Shown here piece after piece: positions 21,159-32,169 of a stretch of DNA of 64,000 nucleotides (its first letter is position 1; each line of letters opens with the position of its first letter). The notes beneath the pieces were generated by a model that saw nothing but the letters and a program-made list of their open reading frames with translations, was not told the origin of the DNA and searched no databases. This DNA is from Zygnema cylindricum (Eukaryota; Streptophyta; Zygnematophyceae; Zygnematales; Zygnemataceae): assembly GCA_037447655.1 (NCBI GenBank), contig JBBHKE010000013.1:110108-174107 (forward strand). Direction: 5' to 3'. The translations under genes were made by a program, and so were the position numbers.

Positions 21159-22808
21159 CTAACTGCATGTTGGAAAATCAGCACTCCAATGAGGAGTGGG
21201 TGGAATATGAAAAGGACTTGTAGACTGGACAGCCGTGTATGCGGGAATGGACCAGGACATATGGCTAGGATTGAGGAAATAGTAGATAGAGATTTCCGGA
21301 ACTGATATGGAATTGGAGAAGGAAAGAGGAAAAATTGAAATGTGGTCCCTTAGAGAGTGGGACGAAAAGATTTTCTTAGTGATGCATTCCCCCCCCCCAA
21401 CTGGTTGAGACGGATGTGCTTGAGAGTGGCGAACAGCTGCAAACCCGAGACCTAAAACAAAAGACAAAGCATGAGGGTCCATGACACGACCTAATAAAGC
21501 GCATCTTTGACTTTCTATAAGACCCGGAGCGGCTGTAGTGCCAAGAATCAAATGCATGAGGAGTTCTCGTTCTGTAGAGGTAGGCTCTTCGAGCTCACCG
21601 GTATGAATCTTTCGGAGCATGCCAAGACCGTCATTAGAGAATGCATGTGAATGTGGATACAAAACTAAGGTAGGAAGCACCTTGAGAGGTTGACCCACGA
21701 CATTGACACTGAAATTAGGGGGACAGTCCTTTTGAATGCAGGGCTGCACTTTATGGAAAGGAAGAAAGGCAACCTGAATGTCTGTAGGAGGAGGACGAAC
21801 AAACAAGTTGGGCTCACAGAGTCTACCAATATCGATCAGGTTGTTCCATTTGGAGCGAACCCGGTGTGCTAGTGAACCTTGGCGAGCCGCGTCAATTATA
21901 AGAGGCGGACCAATAAATTGTTCAATCCGTTGATAATCAGCCAAGACTGTAGGTCTTAGATCATTATAGGCTGTGACATTTTCCAAGATATACCCCATAG
22001 GATGATCTAAAGTTTGTAGAAAATGCAGGATGCGGATCAATTCAAAAAATAATTTGGTGCGGGGATCGGCTAATCCGAGACCTTTCCCGGCCCGAGACAT
22101 TCCCTGGCACTCTCATCCGCCAAAAACTAGATCGATTGGACCCATATCCTGTAAGTGATGGTTGCCCACAATCTGGATGTCTTGTGGGAGGGCGGTATGC
22201 ATATGCTCGTATGCGGATTTTGGAAACAAAAGCGGGTATTGGGAATGCAACAGATTACAATGATGTAATTCTGCTTTCCGTGCTAACGGATCAATCTCAA
22301 CCGAATAATAAAATCGGATTAATAATCCATTCCGCAAACATGCAAGGAGGGAAGTGCCTATTTCAGCGAAAAGGTCCAAAATCACCAATCCATTTGGATG
22401 AGGTTTCAATTGGACCACATTCCAATTAATGGGAAGACACCCAGAAGAGTCTGTAGGGACTGAGATTGTAGGAGAGGCCGGAGAAAGTGGAATTGACAAG
22501 GTTTGGTTATAGATTTGGTCAAATTCCCTCATATCTATAAGAAAACGTGGGTCACTGAAAATTTCTGGTAAGTAAGAACTATCGGGCATAATTTCTTCTG
22601 CTGACAATGAATGAAATATTTCGGCCCCCACCGAATTCCCTGAAAATGCAGGTATGGATGTGGTCGAATTTGCCATAATTGGCATGGGCTTCCTAGCAGA
22701 AATTAGCGGAATGCAGATTTTGTGTTCCGGGAAGTTAGTGGGCCTATAAGAAAATGTCTGATCATGAATGTCAACTCCACCCCCAAAACTTCCTGTCCCA
22801 CTAGGCAT
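21159..22808 (-). pseudogene. DNMT3/DRM-like cytosine-5 DNA methyltransferase in the gypsy element
   Basis: One 550-codon frame is interrupted only by TGA at 22113-22115. After ~125 unrecognised residues comes motif I (LDLFAEIGTSLL, SAM binding; Glu replaces a usual Gly). SVEIDPLARKAEL (motif II), and GPIDLVFGG followed by stop-ECQGMSRAGKG (motif IV, with the catalytic Cys) are next, then RTKLFFELIRIL, ENVTAYNDLR (motif VI ENV), and IIDAARQGSLAHRVRSKW (motif VIII). LFFE and the IDAxxxxxAHRxRxxW pattern point to the DNMT3/DRM branch. The stop sits exactly at the catalytic motif and looks like TGG to TGA. Pro before the Cys is replaced by Glu. If intact, it would methylate cytosine in DNA, perhaps the element's own copies. 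Confidence 0.8.
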
Positions 22809-22946
22809 TCATAGTCACTAAATTTAGTGACCAGAGCGTGAACCGAGATCTCGGCAAAGTCTGTGGCCCTTCCGTTCTAGAACTTGAAAACGAGCGGTTA
22901 CTTAGTGATTCCTAGAACTGGCTCGGTTGTACCCGCTGATGTTAAC
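22809..22946 (-). other. Short upstream region of the gypsy element
   Basis: No gag or LTR is recognised. It contains a perfect 18-bp palindrome, GTCACTAAATTTAGTGAC, at 22814-22831. Element H starts at 22947, so the true 5' part may have been lost on the far side of the nest. Confidence 0.4.
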
Positions 22947-23924
22947 TGTTGTTCTACAACCACCGTTGCAGGTGGAGGACCAGCAGTTGTAGTGGAAGTA
23001 GACATAAAACTAACAAAGCTATCAAGTACCTTCTCCAACAGCCAACTTTTAGCTGACACAGAATGTGACTGAAAGAGCCACAAAGCACCAAATTCAGCAC
23101 AGTGTTACACCTTATAATAACCTGACAATTCACAAAGTTTCAGATCAATTGATCCAGTCAACCATAAAAAATAGTCTCTGCAAGTTTCTTATAAACTGCC
23201 TTTAGAAAAACTATATTCCCAAGAGTGGATACATAATTTTGACTAAGTCCTAAACTATATACTCACTGTGAGTATCTACTGAACCATACTAAATATGTTC
23301 TCTATATTATGGTACTCTTCTATATCCTAACCAACTATCTAAACTGTACTTTAATGTTCCGTAAGTACTTTCCTAAATCTTATTTGCTACCTGCAACAAA
23401 TCTACTAATGTAACACTATTTTCTAATGCGGTAAACAACAAATATTTGTTTCCCAAATATTTACAGATATCGTTTGTACAGTAAATGTTGCCGGTGCTTA
23501 GTCAGCACTATTCACAACAGTCCAAATGTATGTCGGTCAAATGGTACGAAACATCCTGAGTTCGTACGGCTCACTCAGTCACTGTGGTCCCCACTTGAAT
23601 CGCGTCCGTCGACTCGGTTTGCATCAACGATCCTCTTACGCTCCTCTCCCGGATGTTCGGCTTAGTCTCCGTCCGTACGATTCACTGAGGTCGCCCGTAT
23701 GATTAATGACACGTGGCTGTGGGTGTTGTTGTCACTCCGGAAAACCTGCAGTGTCTTTAAATGTCAACACTTGTCCCTGCAGTCGTACAATACACTCTAC
23801 TGTCTACCTGCTACTGTCACACTATTAGAAGTCAGTAGTAAATCTGACTTAGATGAAAATATTCTAAGTCCTAAATCTCCCCTCAGAGCCTTATCTAGTG
23901 AACTAAAGATTTCCAAATTCAACA
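22947..23924 (-). repeat. 3' LTR of element H
   Basis: 978 bp, plus-strand ends TGTTGTTC and TTCAACA. Its first ~640 bp match 28071-28711 almost base for base. Unlike the other LTRs it lacks an obvious tRNA-like block. On the minus strand the end encodes MSTSTTTAGPPPATVV then EQQ, the Gag start of this lineage. Confidence 0.85.
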
Positions 23925-23999
23925 CTCGCCTAAATCTTTAGACTCACTTACTCACTCAGCCCAATAGCCTCTCTGCAAAACTGCATTTTAGGAGCAGGA

Positions 24000-25774
24000 A
24001 GGGCTTTGGTTAACATGTCTGCCACCATCTTTTCATCTGGTAAATAACACAATTTAATAACTATTGCAAAAACATTTTCTCTGACAAAATGAAGCCTAAC
24101 ATCCATGTGTTTGCTCTTACAGTGATGGCTGGGGTTAGAGGCAATGCAATGGCTGCCTGGTTGTCACACCAGATAGCTTGAGGTCCTATCTGCATGTAGC
24201 CAAGTTCCTGTAAAATAGACTTGACCCATAGAAGCTCTTTAAGGGCGGAAGCTGCTGCCATATATTCCGACTCCATTGTGGATTGAGCTGTAACTTTTTG
24301 TAATTTGCTGCTCCAGCAGCAAGTTCCATATCCAATTTTTAGAACAAAGCCGGTTGTAGATTTTCGGCTTGGCATGTCTCCATAGGTAGCATCGCTCTAC
24401 GTCTGTATTTTCACCTCTCCTCCTCCGAGTACGAGCTTGAGATTTCCGAGTTCCTGCAAGATATCTCAGAACACTTTTTGTTGCTTCCCAGTCTGCCATT
24501 TTAGGATTTTGCAGACTTCTACTCAGGACTCCCACAGATGCTGCAATATCAGGTCTTGTGCAGTTCATAAAATAGATCAGACTTCCAACTACCTTTCTGT
24601 ATGGCTTAGAGGCCATGAACTCTTCCTCCCTTGACTCTAGACTCTCACTAACCATTATGCCTGAATCTGAGTCATTCCCTTCCACTTTTTGTCTGAATTC
24701 CATGGGGGTTACACACCCTTTTACATCTTTCATTTCAAATTTTTCCAGCATATTACCTATTGCTTCTTTGTGAGTTAACATAATCAGCTTTTTCTTTCTA
24801 TCCCTCTCTACCTGTATACCTAAGATATACTTTGCTTCACCGAGATCTTTCATTCCAAACGTAGACCTTAACGCTGCTTTGATACGATTTATTTCATTCA
24901 TTGATTTACTTAATAATAAGAGGTCATCCACATATACAGCAATGTATAGTATCCCATCCTCTCCTTGTAAAGCATACACAGAGTGATCTGAGCTAATCCT
25001 CTTGAAGCCCAGCCCAGTCAATAATTCATCCAACTTCAGATTCCATTGCCTAGGGGCTTGTTTCAGCCTTTACAAAGATTTCATCAATTTACATACTTGC
25101 TCTTCCTTTCTTTTTTCTATATACATGTCAGGCTGCTTCATATAAATATTCTCTTCTAATTCTTCATGCAAAAAGGCAGTTTTAACATCCATTTGATGGA
25201 TTTCCATATCATCTATAGCAGCTAGACTTAGCAGAATTCTGACAGTAGGAAATCTGACAACCGGAGAGAAGGTTTCTTCAAAGTCAATACCTTCTTTCTG
25301 ATTGTATCCTTTGGCCACAAGTCTGGCCTTATACCTTTCAATGGTGTTGTCTGGGTTCAGCTTCACCTTGAACACCCGTTTGCTGCCGATGGCTTTTCTG
25401 CCCGGAGGAAGATCCACCAGCTCCCATGTCTGTGCCTCCATAATAGATTTCATTTCATTGTTCGCCGCCCCAATCCCGTGATTTCTCTCAGGTGATGAAA
25501 ATGCCTCTTGAATAGTTAGAGGTTCCTCTGTAGCTGTAGAGAAAGCAAAGTGAGAACTCGCTTGCAAAGGGCTGCTAGATTTCCTTCCCCTCGGAAATTT
25601 TGAGGCTGGAAATGTCGGCCGCTTTCGATTTTGCCGCCGGGTTTGCTCCGAGATCTGTGCCGGATCTGATATAACAGTCGGTTGCACCTGATCTAGATCT
25701 TGTAGTGAAACACCTCCGGAAGGCACTGGTGGAACCGAGGGAAGATGGGTTCCACTTGCCGGTGGAAAGTACAC
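24000..25774 (-). pseudogene. Element H reverse transcriptase and RNase H
   Basis: The RT segment (25774-25070) has WELVDLPPGRKAIGSKRVFK, then [29 protein letters not shown] and MDVKTAFLHEE. The next (25033-24239) has the catalytic AVYVDDLLLLSK, then NMLEKF and the RNase H lead-in VVGSLIYFMNCTRPDIA. RNase H ends at 24061 with CCWSSKLQKVTAQSTMESEYMA and WCDNQAAIA. Frameshifts near 25050 and 24400, and a divergent sequence after NQAAIALPL, show decay. Confidence 0.8.
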
Positions 25775-25870
25775 TATTTGTGTATGGTGGAAGATGATAT
25801 ATTCCTGTTTCTCTTTTGCCGGTTGCTATAGTTCTTTAAACAAGTCGACTGAATCCTGTTCATCCTTGAT

Positions 25871-27157
25871 CTAAAGATTCCTAGAGACAATTATTTTTTG
25901 TTTTTCAAATACAAAGATCTTGTACCCTTTTGCATTATCATCATACCCCATAAAGATTCCCAGTAAACCCTTTACATCCATCTTCCATCTCTCCTTAGGT
26001 GTATCTAAAATAAAACATTTGCTTCCAAAGATTTTAAGGTGACTAACATCAGGTTTCTCCCCTGTCCAAAGCTCATACGGAGTAGTGCTAACAGATCTAG
26101 AAGCAATTCGGTTTTTAATGTAAACAGCACAGTTAAGTGCCTCAGCCCAAAATTTCAAATCTAGCCCTTTATGTGCAAGCATGGACCGAGCACTTTCTGT
26201 CACTGTCCTATTTAATCTTTCTGAAACACCATTCTGTTCCGGTGTATAAGGGACTGTAAGATTGTGGCTGATACCTTCCTGAGGAAGAAATTGTTCAAAT
26301 TCTTTTGATGTATATTCTCCGCCGTTGTCTGATCTTAGGGCCAGGATCGGTACCCCATGAAGCTTCTGCGCCCACGCTTTGTAGTGCTTGAAGTGTGTAA
26401 ACACTTCACTTTTATGCTGCACGAAGTAAACTTTTGTGTATCTCGAGTAATCATCTGTGAAAGTAACCATATAGTGGACGCCTCCAGCTGACGCCACTTG
26501 TGAAGGTCCGAGAACATCCGAATGTATTAGCTGCAAAACCTTCTGAGATCTGTGATCTGTTTCCTGTGGAAATGGCAATCTGTGGATCTTGCCAAGTGAA
26601 CAACGATCACATGATTTTAAAGGATGAGAAGTAAGAGAAACTCCATCAACTTTTCCCGAAACCACCATTTTCTTAAGGCTATCATAATTCATATGTCCTA
26701 ATCTTTTATGCCACAACTCATTATCATATTGGAACCTGGAGTAAAGAACATCATTTTCTTTATAGTCAGCCAAGTCCATCAGGTACATTTTGCTAGCATC
26801 TCGAGTTCCTGTGACAGCTACTTTCCCTTTCTTGCTAACAACCTGTCTACCTCCTTTCAGAGTGACCTCAAAGCCTTTGCTCTCTACTAGAGATGTAGAA
26901 AAAAGATTCTTTTTAAAGTCTGGAACATACAAAACATTATGAAGAGTTCTCTCTACCGACTTACCCCCTACATCTACCATCAAGAATATATCACCCTGAG
27001 CTGATGTCTGAACACTCATTCCACAAGCATAGTATATATTCTTTGGGGACATCTGTTGCAGATTTGTAAAAGCAGCTTTGTTCCAGCACATGTGGGCCGA
27101 TGCTCCCGTGTCCATGATCCATCCCGCATCTTTTAGACCTTCCATGGCTGCTGCCAT
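25871..27157 (-). CDS. Element H protease and integrase region
   Basis: An uninterrupted 428-residue frame. It opens with the aspartic protease motif WIMDTGASAHMC, then LYVPDFKKNLFS. The pre-integrase zinc domain is LWHKRLGHMN...CDRCSLGK (H-H-C-C). The core has HSDVLGPSQ, LRSDNGGEYTS and the E of PEQNGVSERLNRT, so D-D-E is complete. It ends with WTGEKPDVSHLKIFGSKC, typical of copia. Within a full element it is part of the Gag-Pol polyprotein; it precedes RT, the Ty1/copia order. Confidence 0.85.
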   Translation of the reverse strand: MAAAMEGLKDAGWIMDTGASAHMCWNKAAFTNLQQMSPKNIYYACGMSVQTSAQGDIFLMVDVGGKSVERTLHNVLYVPDFKKNLFSTSLVESKGFEVTLKGGRQVVSKKGKVAVTGTRDASKMYLMDLADYKENDVLYSRFQYDNELWHKRLGHMNYDSLKKMVVSGKVDGVSLTSHPLKSCDRCSLGKIHRLPFPQETDHRSQKVLQLIHSDVLGPSQVASAGGVHYMVTFTDDYSRYTKVYFVQHKSEVFTHFKHYKAWAQKLHGVPILALRSDNGGEYTSKEFEQFLPQEGISHNLTVPYTPEQNGVSERLNRTVTESARSMLAHKGLDLKFWAEALNCAVYIKNRIASRSVSTTPYELWTGEKPDVSHLKIFGSKCFILDTPKERWKMDVKGLLGIFMGYDDNAKGYKIFVFEKQKIIVSRNL

Positions 27158-28063
27158 AGCAAATAGCTCCGCCTCCTCTTCCTTGTTGAAGCTCAGAGAC
27201 TCATCTGCATCAGTTGCAGAAGCTGAAAAAAGAGCAGTTCCACGGGTTGGATTTCCTGAAAAACCTCGGTGATAAGGACTTTGCTACCAACCGGGTCTGT
27301 ATAAACCCGTCTCATTTGCTTTTGTCAGCTTGGGACACTACCAGTATCCATGTCCCTTCTCAGAACAATAAAAACAAATGGCAGACGATGGCCTTTTTTG
27401 CCTCTGATTAAACTGATTAAACTGATTCTGATTCTGATTAAACTGATTTCTGTTCTGATTAAACTGATTTCTCTTCTCAAAATGTGTAGCAAAAGCCTCT
27501 ACCTTTCCCTCTCCCTCAAGGAGTTTAGTATTAGTTTCTTCCTATAATATGAGATTATATGCTAACTGAAATGACCAGCTAGCTTTATCATGACTCTTTA
27601 ACTGAAATGAAACACCTTTCATGCTACTCGGAAGACCCCTTATGAGAAAGGCAGCTTGCTGAAACTCAGGAAAGGACCCACCAGCTGAAAAGTGTGCATC
27701 AATAAGTGTACGAAAATTATCACAATTCTCAACCATAGTTCCCCGCGAGTATTTGTATCCCCAGATCTTTCCAGCCACCAAGAGCTCTTCTTGAACATTT
27801 GCTTTCTCAAAAGCAAATTTTAGGGAAGTCCAGATGTTGCTCGCCTTTTTCATTTTCAGCCGAGACATGACCAAATTTTCTGAAATGCAAAGAATGAGAT
27901 TGTTCCTTGCCCTTGAGTTCTTTTTCGCCCAACTCGGATTTGTCTCATCAAGGGAGCCATCCAAGACCCCTAGTAAGTCAGAAGTTTCAAATGAAGATTC
28001 AACCATTGCTGCCCACTATGAATACTTTTGGCCATTGAAGATGGGAAATTTTGATGAAAGGCC
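27158..28063 (-). pseudogene. Element H gag
   Basis: Minus-strand frame from the LTR border reads VMGLSSKFPIFNG, then the capsid-like domain (28006-27542): MVESSFETSDLLGVLDGS, KIWGYKYSRGT, GGSFPEFQQAAFLIRGLP. A TAG at 27542-27544 breaks it. A Phe-Asn-Gln repeat follows (QFNQN units, 27405-27470), then the knuckle CFYCSEKGHGYW, stop, C: a second nonsense codon replaces the residue before the last Cys. A third TAG sits at the LTR junction (28070-28072). Confidence 0.75.
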
Positions 28064-28070
28064 CATAACC
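28060..28070 (-). promoter_or_regulatory. Primer binding site of element H
   Basis: GGTTATGGGCC on the minus strand, directly next to the 5' LTR. It is complementary to the anticodon arm of eukaryotic initiator tRNA-Met (GGGCCCATAACC). Confidence 0.75.
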
Positions 28071-28711
28071 TATTGTTCTCCAACCACCGTTGTAGGTGGA
28101 GGACCAGCTATTGTAGTGGAAGTAGACATAAAACCAACAGATGCTATCAAGTACCTTCTCCAACATCCAACTTTCAGCTGACACTGAATGTGAGTGAAAG
28201 AGCCACTTAGCACCAAATTCAGCACAGTGTTACACCTTATAATAAAGTGACAACTCACAAAGTTTCAGATCAATTGACCCAGTCAACCATAAGAAACAGT
28301 CTCTGCAAGTTTCTTATAAACTGCCTTTAGAAAAACTATATTCCCAAGAGTGGATACATAATTTTGACTAAGTCCTAAACTATATACTCACTGTGAGTAT
28401 CTACTGAACCATACTAAATATGTTCTCTATATTATGGTACTCTTCTATATCCTAACCAACTATCTAAACTGTACTTTAATGTTCCGTAAGTACTTTCCTA
28501 AATCTTATTTGCTACCTGCAACAAATCTACTAATGTAACACTATTTTCTAATGCGCTAAACAACAAATATTTGTTTCCCAAATATTTATAGATATCGTTC
28601 GTACAGTAAATGTTGCCGATGCTTAGTGAGCACTATTCACAACAGTCCAAATGTATGTCGGTCAAATGGTACGAAACATCCTGAGTTCGTACGGCGCACT
28701 CAGTCACTGTG
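28071..28711 (-). repeat. 5' LTR of element H, truncated
   Basis: Matches 22947-23587 nearly perfectly, then is broken by the TGTTGAAAT start of element I. Its first two plus-strand bases are TA, not TG. The same change creates a stop in the overlapping Gag start. Confidence 0.8.
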
Positions 28712-28937
28712 TGTTGAAATCTATAGATTTCTAGAGTATTTTCTAGGTTTAAATGTGTTTTTATAAAAGGAAAAGAAAAGGACGGACAGCCTGCCTCCAC
28801 CTCCGCTCTCTAGCCCCCATACTTGTTGTAGTCACTGAAGGAAAGAGAGAGAGGTTGATCCATGGCTGCCTTAGTTAAAACAAACAGCTATTTTTAGTAG
28901 GTTACTAAAAATATACTTGACGGACCAGAGATTTGAT
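28712..28937 (+). repeat. 5' LTR remnant of element I
   Basis: First ~226 bases of an LTR, nearly identical to 30593-30820, stopping in the tRNA-like block (GACGGACCAGAGATTTGATT). Confidence 0.8.
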
Positions 28938-30592
28938 TTGAAAAAACAAGCTGCCCATAAGGTAACTAAGCTATCTCACCCAGATGAGCCTTAGTCTTAC
29001 TTAGAGGCAGTGAATAGCCCAGAGAAAGAAAGATGGATTAGAGCCATAAATGATGAGATGGCTTCTATCATGGAAGCAAATACTTGGGAACTAGCGGATT
29101 GCCCTCCAGACAGAAAAACCTATTGGATGTAAATGGGTATTTAAACTAAAACTGAACCCAGATAATACAATTGAGAGGTATAAGGCTCGATTGGTAGCGA
29201 AGGGGTTCACCCAAAAGGAAGGGATTGACTATGAGGAGACCTTTGCTCCAGTTGTTCGGTTCCCATCGGTAAGGATTCTCCTCAGTCTGGTCGCAGCGGA
29301 AGACATGGAAATACACCAGATGGACATTAAGACTGCTTTTCTTAATGGTGAGTTAAAGGAAGAATTTTTTATGAGGCAACCCGAGGGGTTTGTGGAAGAA
29401 GGAGAAGAGAGCAAAGTCTGCATGCTCATAAAGTCCTTATATGGACTGAAACAGGCTCCCCGACAGTGGAATAAGAAACTAGATGAGTTTCTCGCCGATC
29501 TTGGATACATCCGGATCAGCTCTGACCATTCTATCTATATGTTTGAAGATGAGAATGGTGTCATATTTATTGCAATTTATGTGGATGATCTGCTTGTGTT
29601 AAGTAAGTCTTTGGAGAATATCAATAGGCTAAAGAAAGATCTTAGGGGCAGATTTGATATGAAGGATTTAGGGGAGGCAAAATATATTTTGGGGATCTAA
29701 ATGGAGAGAGATAGGGGGAAGAAGATTATCAGACTTACTCAGAAAGAAGCAATAGGTAATATGCTTGAGAAATTCCATATGGAAAATGCTAACAGTTGTA
29801 CCACTCCCATGGACTTGAAAAAAGTAAGTGATGGGAGTGTGGAAGGAGGAGTGATGATCTTAGACGATCAGATGAGTCCAGAAGAGAGAGAGTTCATGAA
29901 GTCTATCCCTTATAGACAGGTCGTAGGAAGCTTAATCTATTTTATGAACTGTACCAGGCCGCACATAGCGGCAGCAGTTGGAGTACTCAGTAGGAGTCTT
30001 AATGATCCTAGGAAGAGAGACTGGGAGGCAGCCAAGAGAGTCATGAGATATCTGGTTGGAACCAGAGAATTATGGTTGCATTTGGGAGGGAAGCACACTG
30101 ATATCACCACTTGGAGTGACGCCAGTTATGGGGATGCACCTATGAGAAGATGCACTTCTGGATATGTTTTGTATGTGGGGGAAGGTGCTTGCTGTTGGAG
30201 CAGTAAGCAACAAAAGGTGGTTGCTTAGTCTACTATGGAGGCTGAGTATATGGCGTCTTGTTCTGCTGTAAAAGAATTAATGTGGGTGAAATCATTGTTA
30301 CAAGAACTGGGATTTATGAAGGAGGGAGTGCATGAAATCTTTTGCAATAACCAAGCTGCAATTGCAATTGCAGCCAATCCAAAACACCATTTCAAAGCAA
30401 AACATATGGACATAAGATTAAGCTTCGTAAGAGAAAAAGTTGAAAATAAAATTTTAAATCTTGTGTATAGACTTGATGAAGAAATGGTGGCTGACATGAT
30501 GACCAAACCTGTGCATTCTCCTAAATTAAAATATTGTCAGGAAAAATGCGGGTTGAAAGAAAAAATAAAATTAGACTAGAAAATAAGGGGAG
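28938..30592 (+). pseudogene. Element I reverse transcriptase and RNase H
   Basis: The start (29027-29190) is frameshifted. Then 29191-29700 reads [45 protein letters not shown] and [16 protein letters not shown] at 29698-29700 replaces the Gln of GIQMERDR. The next frame (29701-30228) has QKEAIGNMLEKF, VVGSLIYFMNCTRP and CCWSSKQQKVVA, then TAG at 30226-30228 in place of Gln. RNase H continues to 30579 with EAEYMASCSAVKELMWVK, FCNNQAAIAIAANP and MMTKPV. Only two nonsense codons, both C to T, plus one frameshift. The polypurine tract AAATAAGGGGAG precedes the 3' LTR. Confidence 0.85.
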
Positions 30593-31176
30593 TGTTGAAA
30601 TTTATAGATTTCTATAGTATTTTCTAGGTTTAAATATGTTTGTATAAAAGGAAAAGAAAAGGACGGACAACTTGCCTCCACCGCCGCTCTCTAGCCCCCA
30701 TACTTGTTGTAGTCACTGAAGGTTAGAAAGGGTGGTTGATACATGGCTGCATTGTTCAACAGCCAACTATTTTTAGTAGGTTACTAAAAATATACTTGAC
30801 AGACCAGAGATTTGATTCCGGTACCTATAGTTCGTCAAATTGGCCGGTAGCGGTCAGCTTTATCCTTAAAGACTAGGACCAATGCTAAGTACTATAGTAT
30901 GTGATAGATATATATATAGTTCGGGTGAATTAAATCCATTTAACTACAACTGTTTACGGCATACATAGATTCAGTTTTATAAAGTACGTCGTACGATAGT
31001 AATCCAAAACGGATACCACGCATTTTGTTTCGATAGCGAAACAAATGCCGCGTAAGTATTTATTACGGCTAAGATTGCGTTTCGCATAAAATCCAACGGC
31101 GCACATCATCGCCGAAATCCCGGACTGGTCACTTTGGCGTTTTGTGACGTGGCATGACCTGGAGCCACGTGGAAAG
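30593..31176 (+). repeat. 3' LTR of element I, left part
   Basis: Begins TGTTGAAATTTATAG after the polypurine tract and ends in CCACGTGGAAAG, where element J is inserted. The intact family member at 58381-59405 runs through this junction as CCACGTGGAGAGATGACATTC on its minus strand. Confidence 0.85.
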
Positions 31177-32169
31177 AGGAACTCTGAGACCTCCATAGGT
31201 ACTCAGAGTAGGCAGCTTGCTAGAAGCCTCTAGGATAACCTCTGTTCTTTAAGCTTTGTCTAAATATTGCTGAAACCCTGACAGGATACAGACTGACCAG
31301 ACTCCACCCCTTGGAAGGGCTGACTCCCCTAAGTGTGCCACAAAAAGAATCTTTGAATTTGCTCCCTTGAGCAATTAATTATCAATGGTCAAAGATGACC
31401 CTTTTATACAAAAGCTCTCTGAGAGAGAGGCGGCTACCTCTAATTTTCTAAGTCCTAAACCCCTCTCTAAACCCTCTCCTACTGATGTACAGAACCAATC
31501 AAGTGAGTGTACAGTACAGAAAGGTATTTGGTCCGAAGTACTTTCTGTACAGCCATTGTACGATATAGCCAGAAAGACGACGCCTGACATATCCGGGTTC
31601 GCCATAATATGTCCCGGGGATGGCGTCATCCAATGTCATGCTGCCACGTGTCACCCATTGTGGTTGTGACCGAAAACCGCCAAATCGACCATTTCGCGAT
31701 GCCGGCTTCTTTCTCCGTCGTTAGATTAATGTCGGCCTTAATTTATAGCCATTAAAAATACAAGTAATACATTTCCGCTGTAATTCTATTTTTAACTGTG
31801 TCTGTGTGATTGTGGTCCGTTTGTCATTCAATCGAACTTCTCTTTTTCGTCATCTTTAAGTAGCTATCGTACCCTATATACTTCAGCACTGGTCTTAGAC
31901 TACAGGGTAAGACTAACAGCTACTTTGACGGAAGGTAGGTACCAGGATCAAATCCTGGGTCCGTCAATCCTTTTGGTAAGTTTACGAAGGATCTGCCTTC
32001 TAACTCTAGAAGGTGCATAGGCAGCCATGTCTGTAGCTTCCTCTCCAACCTTCAGTGACTACGACAAATATGGGGGCTAGAGAGAGAAGGTAGAAGAAGG
32101 CTGCCTCTGCTTTTTCTTGCTCTTATTTAAATCTTTTAACTAACCTAGAAAATACCTTTTATTTCAACA
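31177..32169 (-). repeat. 3' LTR of element J
   Basis: Plus-strand ends AGGAACTCTGAG and TTTCAACA; the first should be TGCAACTCTGAG as in the 5' copy. It contains the GTAC inverted repeat (31509-31552) and a tRNA-like stem-loop at 31925-31967 (TTGACGGA...TCCGTCAA enclosing CCAGG-ATCAAAT-CCTGG). Confidence 0.85.

Larger units (their letters stand above)
17831..22946 (-). mobile_element. Ty3/gypsy-type element carrying a DNA methyltransferase and a PHD finger
   Basis: Order on the minus strand: methyltransferase (22808-21159), linker (21158-20857), reverse transcriptase and RNase H (20856-19664), integrase with PHD finger (19558-18020). Neither LTRs nor an upstream gag could be found, so both ends are probably lost. 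The right side ends at 22946, where element H begins. It contains in-frame stops and at least two frameshifts, so this copy is dead. Retrotransposons with captured cytosine methyltransferases have been reported in dinoflagellates and charophytes; this element is of that general kind. Confidence 0.8.
22947..28711 (-). mobile_element. Element H: copia-type retrotransposon, 5' LTR cut by element I
   Basis: 3' LTR at 22947-23924, RNase H and RT 24000-25774, integrase and protease 25871-27157, gag 27158-28063, priming site 28060-28070, and 5' LTR from 28071, broken at 28711 by element I. The remaining ~330 bp of the 5' LTR are not found at the right end of I (51833), so one flank was lost. It belongs to the EQQ-VMG lineage with K and M. 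Gag has stops and RT is frameshifted. Confidence 0.8.
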
